Assembly: GCA_009786715.1 (NCBI GenBank) | Contig: WQRN01000058.1 | Location: forward strand, 1-8,249 | Source of the DNA: Treponema sp. | Lineage (GTDB): Bacteria > Spirochaetota > Spirochaetia > Treponematales > Breznakiellaceae | Direction of reading: 5' to 3' | Length of the DNA: 8,249 bases | Shown: in pieces, positions 1 to 4,744 of the stretch | Position numbering within the stretch: the stretch's first letter is position 1 | How the letters are laid out: the number at the start of each line of letters is the position of its first letter | Made by a program: the position numbers and the translations under genes | The notes under the pieces: generated by a model | Databases searched by the model: none | What the model saw: the letters and a program-made list of their open reading frames with translations, nothing else | Told to the model about the DNA's origin: nothing

Positions 1-479
1 TAATGGAAGCTGCTGTTCGCAGCGCGTACTACCTTGTTACAAAGAAAGAACTTGCCGATGTCAACTTTAAACCTGCGCGCGGCTTGGACGGCGTTAAAGA
101 AGGCGAAGTTGATTTCGGTAACGGCACAAAAATTCGCATCGCGGTCGCTCACCAGATGGGAAATATCGCGGCTGTATTGGATAAAATCCGCGCCGCGCTG
201 AAAGCGGGTAAAGAGCCGCCTTATCACTTTGTAGAAGTAATGGCGTGCAGGGGCGGATGTATCGCAGGCGGCGGACAGCCCTACGGCTGCACAGATGAAA
301 TTCGCAAACAGCGCACAGGCGGCGTATACACAGACGATGAAAAATCGCAGTACCGCTGTTCGCATCAGAATCCGTTTATAGGGCAGGTTTACAAGGAATT
401 CCTTGGCGAACCCGGCGGACACAAGGCGCACAAACTTCTGCATACGAAATATGTAGAACGCCCGTTATACGTTAAATAA
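1..479 (+). CDS. [FeFe] hydrogenase catalytic subunit, C-terminal part (5' end outside window)
   Basis: This is the end of an iron-only hydrogenase that reduces protons or oxidises H2 at the H-cluster in the cytoplasm. The frame is open to the left edge and the ATG at base 3 is internal: the text starting MEAAVRSAYYLV matches the middle of the family's large-subunit domain, so the true start lies upstream. The third H-cluster motif, ExMxCxxGCxxGGGQP, is complete, with its cysteines at residues 82 and 86 counted from base 3. The other two cysteine motifs (TSCCP and MPC) must lie outside the window. After it comes the small-subunit-like tail (about residues 100-158), with the typical NP..VY.EFLG and LLHT.Y patterns, here fused to the large subunit as in HndD-type enzymes. 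Whether the enzyme is NAD(P)-linked, ferredoxin-linked or bifurcating cannot be told, because the N-terminal iron-sulfur domains are missing. The family call is very safe; the subtype is open. Confidence 0.95.
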   Translation, partial: MEAAVRSAYYLVTKKELADVNFKPARGLDGVKEGEVDFGNGTKIRIAVAHQMGNIAAVLDKIRAALKAGKEPPYHFVEVMACRGGCIAGGGQPYGCTDEIRKQRTGGVYTDDEKSQYRCSHQNPFIGQVYKEFLGEPGGHKAHKLLHTKYVERPLYVK

Positions 480-480
480 T

Positions 481-513
481 TATATACGCCGTTAAGACTG
501 CGTATATAGGAGG
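481..513 (+). promoter_or_regulatory. Perfect 9-bp inverted repeat abutting the ribosome binding site of the permease gene
   Basis: TATATACGC (481-489) and GCGTATATA (500-508) are exact reverse complements with a 10-base loop. The right arm ends at the first base of the strong Shine-Dalgarno AGGAGG (508-513), which lies 12 bases before the ATG at 526, a rather long spacing. No T-run follows directly, so it does not look like a normal intrinsic terminator. It could be an operator, an mRNA end-stabilising hairpin, or a structure that affects ribosome access. The repeat is seen directly; its role is unknown. Confidence 0.55.
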
Positions 514-525
514 ATTTGTTATTTT

Positions 526-1929
526 ATGGATAAATTTTTTGGAATAACCAAAAACGGTTCAAATGTACAGACTGAAGTTTTAGCCGGATTTACGACATTT
601 TTTACAATGGCGTACATCATGTTTGTAAACCCAAGTATACTCGCGATTGCGGGAACTGAAGATAACCCGATGAGCTGGGGCGGCGTGTTTGTCGCTACAA
701 TTATCGCAGCTGCTGTTGGAACTCTCATTATGGGTTTGGTCGCGAAGGTTCCTTACGCGACAGCGCCCGGCATGGGGTTAAACGCTTTTTTTGCATACAC
801 AGTATGCGGAGCGTTAGGGTTCAGATGGCAGGAAGCGCTTGCCATGGTTTTTATCTGCGGTATTGTTAACGTAATTGTTACAGTTACAAGTCTTAGAAAG
901 GCAATTATTAAATCAATTCCTAAATCGCTTCAACTTGCGATTGGCGGAGGTATCGGTCTTTTCATCGCTTACATCGGTATTAAAAACGCTGGTTTTATTA
1001 ACTTTGTTTCTACTTCCCCGGGTTTTACCCACGGCGCGGACGCTGTACCCGAACTAAGCAAGTTTAATTCCGCCGGCCCGGTTCTTGCGCTTATCGGTCT
1101 TACGGTTACTATTATTATGATGCAGCTCAAAGTAAAAGGCGCGATGTTAATCGGCATTGTTGCCGCGACGCTGATTGGCATCCCGATGGGAATAACCCAT
1201 GTTCCTGAAAGACTTTTTGACATGTCCGCGCTTTCCGGTTTCGGCGAAGTGTCGTTTGCTTTCTTCGGTGAGATTGGTTTTAAAACCCTCTTTGCGGACG
1301 GAAGGGTGTTTATTGTATTAATTACAATTTTTGCTTTCAGCCTTACAGACACATTCGACACAATCGGCACATTGATCGGAACAGGAAGAAAACACGGTAT
1401 CTTTGATGATGATGATGAAAAAGCCCTGTTTGAATCAAAAGGTTTTAAATCAAAAATGGATAAGGCGTTATTCGCTGACGCGACCGCCACTTCAATCGGC
1501 GCGCTGTTCGGCACTTCCAACACAACAACCTATATCGAAAGCGCTTCCGGTATCAGCGAAGGCGGACGCACTGGTTTAACATCTGTTGTAACGGCTCTTT
1601 TATTCCTGATTTGTCTTCCGTTAGTATCGCTGTTCGGCATGGCTCCGGCTCAGGCGACAGCGCCCATATTGATCATCGTAGGCATTATGATGTCGGAATC
1701 TTTTATCGGCATTCAATGGAAAGACTTGGAAGAGGCGATCCCGGCGTTCCTTACAATCGCCGTTATGACATTTGCGTATAACATTTCTTTCGGTATCGCG
1801 GCGGGCTTTATTTTCTATGTAATTGTTAAACTCTTTAATAACAAGATAAAAGAAGTGCACACAATCATAATCGGCGCCTCTGCGCTGTTCCTTGTATATT
1901 TTGTGTTAATGGCGATTAATAAGATTTAA
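526..1929 (+). CDS. NCS2/AzgA-type purine base permease (adenine/guanine/hypoxanthine family)
   Basis: Inner-membrane transporter of the nucleobase:cation symporter-2 superfamily, AzgA/PbuG branch; members import hypoxanthine, guanine or adenine with protons. At 467 aa it is full length. The family signatures are all present: APGMGLNAFFAY (residues 80-91) after the first helices, TDTFDTIGTLIG (274-285), and the long conserved stretch from GTSNTTTY (329-336) through IESASG to GGRTG (346-350). Hydrophobic segments run through most of the chain, for example about 18-40, 53-75, 103-122, 135-153, 183-200, 205-222, 260-280, 351-372, 378-396, 404-435 and 446-464. The ATG at 526 is the only sensible start: it follows AGGAGG and gives the usual MDKFFGI..-type N-terminus. 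The gene ends in two tandem in-frame stops (TAA TAG). deoC begins 4 bases after the first stop, so the two are co-transcribed and fit a purine or nucleoside salvage unit. The exact base transported cannot be read from sequence. Confidence 0.94.
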   Translation: MDKFFGITKNGSNVQTEVLAGFTTFFTMAYIMFVNPSILAIAGTEDNPMSWGGVFVATIIAAAVGTLIMGLVAKVPYATAPGMGLNAFFAYTVCGALGFRWQEALAMVFICGIVNVIVTVTSLRKAIIKSIPKSLQLAIGGGIGLFIAYIGIKNAGFINFVSTSPGFTHGADAVPELSKFNSAGPVLALIGLTVTIIMMQLKVKGAMLIGIVAATLIGIPMGITHVPERLFDMSALSGFGEVSFAFFGEIGFKTLFADGRVFIVLITIFAFSLTDTFDTIGTLIGTGRKHGIFDDDDEKALFESKGFKSKMDKALFADATATSIGALFGTSNTTTYIESASGISEGGRTGLTSVVTALLFLICLPLVSLFGMAPAQATAPILIIVGIMMSESFIGIQWKDLEEAIPAFLTIAVMTFAYNISFGIAAGFIFYVIVKLFNNKIKEVHTIIIGASALFLVYFVLMAINKI

Positions 1930-1933
1930 TAGT

Positions 1934-2596
1934 ATGACAGATGCTGAAATTCTATCAAGAATTGATCACACTCTGTTAAAAATGACTTCTTCGCGGGAGG
2001 AAATAAAAACCCTCTGCGAAGAAGCTATTAAATTTAAAACCGCTTCAGTCTGTGTTCCCCCCTGTTATGTGAAACCAATCAATAATGAATATAAAGATTT
2101 AAACATCTGTACGGTAATCGGGTTTCCGCTTGGTTATTCAATCACCGCTGCGAAAGTTATGGAAGCCGAACGCGCGATTTTAAGCGGCGCTAACGAAATA
2201 GACATGGTAATAAATGTCTGCGATGTAAAAAATAACAATTTTGATTTTGTGCTTGAGGAAATTAAATTAATTAAAAAAACCTGCGGCGAAAAAATATTAA
2301 AAGTGATTATCGAAACGTGTTACCTTACAGAAGAGGAAAAAATCCGCATGTGCGCTATCGTAACCGAGGCAGGAGCTGATTTTATAAAAACCTCAACGGG
2401 ATTTGGCACAGCCGGGGCGACTCTCGCGGATGTGGAGCTTTTTAAGAAACACATTGGGAAAGACGTAAAAATCAAGGCGGCAGGCGGCGTTAAAACCAGA
2501 GACGACCTTGAAATGTTTATAAATGCCGGAGCTTCGAGAATCGGGACAAGTTCCGCCGTAAAACTGCTCTCTGGAAACAGTGCCTCAGGATATTAA
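1934..2596 (+). CDS. deoC: Deoxyribose-phosphate aldolase
   Basis: Class I aldolase that splits 2-deoxy-D-ribose 5-phosphate into glyceraldehyde 3-phosphate and acetaldehyde, the last step of deoxynucleoside breakdown, in the cytoplasm. At 220 aa it matches the short bacterial form (Bacillus type). Catalytic landmarks are intact: the proton-relay Asp in NEIDMVINV (D90), the Schiff-base Lys in FIKTSTGF (K152) and the second active-site Lys in IKAAGGVKT (K181). A C-terminal phosphate-binding segment, RIGTSSAVK, follows at about 202-210. The ATG at 1934 lies just after the permease stop codons and has no clear Shine-Dalgarno, which suggests translational coupling to the permease. The family fold begins directly at this start (ILSRIDHTLL). 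Pairing with a purine permease suggests that imported or internal deoxynucleosides are used as carbon source. No purine nucleoside phosphorylase or phosphopentomutase gene is in this window. Confidence 0.97.
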   Translation: MTDAEILSRIDHTLLKMTSSREEIKTLCEEAIKFKTASVCVPPCYVKPINNEYKDLNICTVIGFPLGYSITAAKVMEAERAILSGANEIDMVINVCDVKNNNFDFVLEEIKLIKKTCGEKILKVIIETCYLTEEEKIRMCAIVTEAGADFIKTSTGFGTAGATLADVELFKKHIGKDVKIKAAGGVKTRDDLEMFINAGASRIGTSSAVKLLSGNSASGY

Positions 2597-2604
2597 CATT
2601 TCAT

Positions 2605-2633
2605 TTGACTTTTCAGCTAATCTTTAGTAAATT
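2605..2633 (+). promoter_or_regulatory. Putative sigma70-type promoter for the hsp20 gene
   Basis: TTGACT (2605-2610, 5 of 6 matches to TTGACA), a 17-base spacer and TAAATT (2628-2633, 4 of 6 to TATAAT) lie in the 129-base gap after deoC. The start of transcription would fall near 2640 and leave a leader of about 86 bases. No CIRCE element (TTAGCACTC-N9-GAGTGCTAA) is present, so HrcA control of the usual kind is not supported. Confidence 0.5.
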
Positions 2634-2634
2634 T

Positions 2635-2654
2635 AACCATGGAGCCTAATGGTT
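2635..2654. promoter_or_regulatory. Operator-like inverted repeat at the predicted hsp20 transcription start
   Basis: AACCAT (2635-2640) and ATGGTT (2649-2654) form a perfect 6-bp inverted repeat with an 8-base spacer. It begins directly after the proposed -10 box and covers the predicted start point, a place where repressors often bind. It is short and could be chance; no matching regulator is known to me. Confidence 0.3.
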
Positions 2655-2730
2655 CATAAACATCGCCCGTATGGGGATGTATTTGATTTAGTGAACGGCG
2701 AAAGCGTTCGCGCAAGGAGTTTTTTATGAA
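2653..2730 (+). promoter_or_regulatory. Structured 5' leader of hsp20, possible RNA thermometer
   Basis: TTCATAAA (2653-2660) is an exact complement of TTTATGAA (2723-2730), the bases holding the start codon of the heat-shock gene. This weak, AT-rich 8-bp helix would enclose two hairpins. Hairpin A (2661-2679) pairs CATC with GATG and CCC with GGG around a GTAT loop, with G2665 bulged. Hairpin B (2691-2711) pairs GTGAAC and GC with GC and GTTCGC (one T-G wobble) around a GAAA tetraloop, with G2697 bulged. The Shine-Dalgarno AAGGAG (2714-2719) would sit in the junction just before the closing helix. Bulged multi-hairpin leaders that hide the start region at low temperature are known for small heat-shock genes (ROSE elements). 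I see no classic anti-Shine-Dalgarno stretch, so this is an inference from pairing only. Confidence 0.4.
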
Positions 2731-3292
2731 AGGCACAAGAAATTACATGGATTTGGGAAGTATTTTCGATGAAATATTCGATGCAGCCCAGAAGTTTAAC
2801 AGTGAGTTCCACAGGAACTTTAACAACTGCGGCGGCAGCGGAAATTTTTCCCAGGAGCCGTTCATATTTAAACAGTTCTTCGACGAAAACACCGACTTTT
2901 ATCCTAATTATTCATACCCGCCGATGAATGTTTTTATGACTGAAGACAAGTCTTTGGTTTTTGAATTCGCGCTTGCCGGTTTTGATGAAAAAGATATTAG
3001 TCTTTCCTTCCAGGGCGATTACATGGTTTTCACCGCGAAAATCGGAAGCTCGGGCGCGGAGGAAGACAGCCAGACAAGATTTAATGCCGAAGAGAATGTG
3101 CGCTACTTTAAACGCCGCCTTAAAATGAAAGATATCGAAAAGCAGAAATACTTTGTCCCTCTGGATAAATATGCGCAGGAGAAGGTAAAAGCGGTTTACA
3201 AAAACGGAATATTGCGCGTAACAATTCCGCCGAAAGACGAGCCGGATCAAAACGACGGCGTCAGAATAGAAATTGTAAAAGAAGGGACTTAA
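2726..3292 (+). CDS. Small heat-shock protein, Hsp20/alpha-crystallin family
   Basis: ATP-independent holdase chaperone that binds unfolding proteins in the cytoplasm and forms oligomers. Its 188 aa split into a Phe- and Asn-rich N-terminal arm (1-62, many F residues, GGSGN patch at 36-40), an alpha-crystallin domain (about 65-168) and a short C-terminal tail. The domain shows the usual beta-strand pattern from YPPMNVF, the FALAGFDEKDI turn (81-91) and the A-x-x-x-NG-x-L signature (AVYKNGILRVTIPP, 156-169). The tail has an I-x-I motif (IEI, 181-183) used for oligomer contacts. The ATG at 2726 is supported by AAGGAG six bases upstream; the ATG at 2747 has no such site. The gene has its own promoter and leader, separate from deoC. 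Its TAA stop overlaps the stop of the convergent metallophosphoesterase gene. Compared with typical 140-150 aa Hsp20 proteins the N-terminal arm is long. Confidence 0.93.
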   Translation: MKGTRNYMDLGSIFDEIFDAAQKFNSEFHRNFNNCGGSGNFSQEPFIFKQFFDENTDFYPNYSYPPMNVFMTEDKSLVFEFALAGFDEKDISLSFQGDYMVFTAKIGSSGAEEDSQTRFNAEENVRYFKRRLKMKDIEKQKYFVPLDKYAQEKVKAVYKNGILRVTIPPKDEPDQNDGVRIEIVKEGT

Positions 3293-4095
3293 TCGCCTTC
3301 GGCTTCCGGTTTTAAATCAATCCCAAAGCGCACGCGTTCTATCAATTGAGTTTTACCGTCCTTGCCGATGTCTAAAAATACGCCTTGCAGCTGCGGCGCT
3401 TCCCACGCGTCGCGGGTCCAGTCGGGTATACCTGTTAAATATTCCTTTACGCGCGAATTAATCTCGCAGCCGCCAATGGATTGCTGACTGCCTGTCCGCC
3501 CCGCGTCGGTTATAAACGCTGTTCCCCCCGGCATGATTGTCTCGTCCGCGGTCTGTACTCTGATGTGCGATCCGATTACCGCGGAGCATAAACCGTCTGC
3601 GGCGTAAAAAAATGTTTTCTTTTCGGCGGTTGCCTGCGCGTGGAAATCAACAACAACATACGGAGTTTGTTTTCGCAGGCGTTCAAGCACAGGCGAAAGG
3701 GTAGTAAAAGGGTTGTTCGGGTGAATCCTGTTAAAACAATTTTGACCTATGAAAACCGCAACGGCAATTTTTTCACCGCCTGCGTTAAAAACTTTTGAAC
3801 CGATGCCGGGAGCTTCAATATTGAGATTTTCCGGGCGCAGGACATACGAGCATTTATCAATATTTTCTGTTAAATCTTTTTTATAGAAGCAGCACTCGCC
3901 GAGGGTAATTGCATTTGCGCCCATTTTGTGAATGTAAGCCGCATGGCTTCTGCCAAGACCGTTTCCGCCTGTCGCTCCGTCGGCGCAGACAATTAAAAAA
4001 TCCCACCGGTACCTTGTCTTTAAATCTTTAAGAGCTTTTTTTAATGTATAAACTCCAGCCTTGCCGACAAGCTCGGCTACATAGAGTACTTTCAT
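3289..4095 (-). CDS. YmdB/TIGR00282-like metallophosphoesterase with altered metal-site residues
   Basis: 268 aa, close to the usual family length (Bacillus YmdB is about 264). Family members are cytoplasmic metal-dependent phosphodiesterases; YmdB acts on 2',3'-cyclic nucleotides and affects biofilm and sporulation decisions. The whole fold can be followed: start (VGKAG), GGNG, ITLG, VLRPEN (85-90), VVDFHAQAT (148-156), VIGSHIRVQTAD (173-184), GTAFITDAGRTG (191-202) and a C-terminal FLDI strand. However, several positions that hold the two metals in the family differ by my alignment from memory: Asp8 is Glu8, Glu39 is Asp39, the Asn of GNHTWD is Glu67 with Cys68 in place of His, and the second His of GTHTHV is Arg179. 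His152 and His177 are kept. The enzyme may use another metal arrangement or may have lost activity. The ATG lies 8 bases after the TPR gene, with AGGAA (4107-4111, plus-strand numbering) inside that gene's end, so the two form an operon. Confidence 0.85.
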   Translation of the reverse strand: MKVLYVAELVGKAGVYTLKKALKDLKTRYRWDFLIVCADGATGGNGLGRSHAAYIHKMGANAITLGECCFYKKDLTENIDKCSYVLRPENLNIEAPGIGSKVFNAGGEKIAVAVFIGQNCFNRIHPNNPFTTLSPVLERLRKQTPYVVVDFHAQATAEKKTFFYAADGLCSAVIGSHIRVQTADETIMPGGTAFITDAGRTGSQQSIGGCEINSRVKEYLTGIPDWTRDAWEAPQLQGVFLDIGKDGKTQLIERVRFGIDLKPEAEGD

Positions 4096-4103
4096 ATAAA
4101 ATA

Positions 4104-4631
4104 TTATTCCTGGACGTTATATTCTAAACCAGATATGACCCGTTCAAATTCGGCTGCGGCTCGGTAATCGCCGAGTTCCCGGCATGTATCGCGGAGATTT
4201 ATTAATGCGTCAATATATTGAGGGATGAGACTTACTGCTTTTTCAAAACAGACTCGCGCATCTTCGAAATCACCGCTGTTAAAATACACAACGCCTAGAT
4301 TGTTCCATATTTTAGGATCATTGTCTGTAATTTTAAGCGCCGACAGGTAACACTCTCTGGCTGACTCAAACTCGTTTAATTCATAGTAAATAAGTCCCAT
4401 GGAATGCCATGACTCGGCAATATTGCCGTCTATTACGAGTGAACGCTGAAAACTATCGATTGCCTGCGTGTATTCCCCTGTTTTTTGCTGAGCTATTCCC
4501 AGATTCATCCACAAAAGGGGGTTCTCAGGCTCTAAAATTAACGCTTCTCGGAACAGGGGGATCGCTTCAAATGGCTTGTTCGCTTCTGTAAGCGCAACGG
4601 CGGAATTGTTCAAAGCGGCGGCGGTTTCCAT
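4104..4631 (-). CDS. Tetratricopeptide repeat (TPR) protein
   Basis: Soluble 175-aa protein built almost wholly of TPR units, a helix-pair scaffold for protein-protein contact. Five repeats with a 34-residue period can be read at about 4-36, 38-71, 72-105, 106-139 and 140-172; the aligned starts WMNLG (41), WHSMG (75) and WNNLG (109) show the register. The consensus G/A/F/A/P positions are kept in repeats 2-4, while the first and last are looser and act as caps. There is no signal peptide or membrane segment, so it is probably cytoplasmic. The ATG at 4631 is preceded by AAGGAA (4637-4642) at 5 bases, a good ribosome site. It is the first gene of a two-gene unit with the metallophosphoesterase, which suggests that it binds or localises that protein or a common partner. 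The specific role cannot be deduced: TPR proteins are diverse. Confidence 0.9.
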   Translation of the reverse strand: METAAALNNSAVALTEANKPFEAIPLFREALILEPENPLLWMNLGIAQQKTGEYTQAIDSFQRSLVIDGNIAESWHSMGLIYYELNEFESARECYLSALKITDNDPKIWNNLGVVYFNSGDFEDARVCFEKAVSLIPQYIDALINLRDTCRELGDYRAAAEFERVISGLEYNVQE

Positions 4632-4648
4632 AATATTTCCTTAATCTA

Positions 4649-4677
4649 ACTATATCCTAATTCTGCCGGATTAACAA
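4649..4677 (-). promoter_or_regulatory. Putative promoter for the TPR-metallophosphoesterase operon
   Basis: Read on the minus strand, TTGTTA (4677-4672), a 17-base spacer and TATAGT (4654-4649) form a sigma70-type pair with 4 and 5 matches to consensus. Transcription would start near 4642, at the Shine-Dalgarno itself, leaving a leader of only about 11 bases. A second, weaker possibility is the TAAAAT-type box further upstream on the same strand. Confidence 0.45.
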
Positions 4678-4698
4678 CATTTTTCTCAATTTTATCTC

Positions 4699-4727
4699 TG
4701 TTATTTTATTTAAGTGTATAGTATAAT
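4699..4727 (+). promoter_or_regulatory. Putative promoter for the cyclase-like/diguanylate cyclase operon
   Basis: A perfect TATAAT (4722-4727) lies in an AT-rich stretch. At a 17-base spacing the -35 would be TGTTAT (4699-4704), a weak match, so an activator or an alternative -10 (TATAGT, 4717-4722) is possible. The predicted start near 4734 is only about 11 bases from the GTG at 4745. Confidence 0.5.
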
Positions 4728-4744
4728 AATCACTAGGTAAACAA

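Noticed and set aside
1405..1416. Four GAT codons in a row in the permease, a possible slippage tract
   Set aside because: Twelve bases in a variable cytoplasmic loop coding for four Asp; triplet units would not cause frameshifts, and the tract is too short to be a phase-variation site.
969..1523. Long open frame on the minus strand inside the permease gene (184 codons)
   Set aside because: It lies wholly within a confidently identified gene, has no ribosome site, and its translation shows the low-complexity Ser/Pro/Ile pattern of an antisense shadow.
2564..2590. Possible terminator at the end of deoC (CTG-GAAA-CAG)
   Set aside because: A three-base-pair stem inside the coding sequence with no T-run after it.
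2605..2725. CIRCE element or sigma32-type heat-shock promoter before hsp20
   Set aside because: Neither the TTAGCACTC repeat nor a convincing CCCCAT-type -10 at the right distance from a CTTGAA-type -35 is present.
2912..3250. Open frame of 112 codons on the minus strand inside hsp20
   Set aside because: It is antisense to the conserved alpha-crystallin domain and its translation looks like no real protein.
3290..3320. Possible terminator after hsp20 (GCC-TTC-GGC followed by TTTT)
   Set aside because: Only three base pairs with a three-base loop and a T-run 10 bases away; too weak to call.
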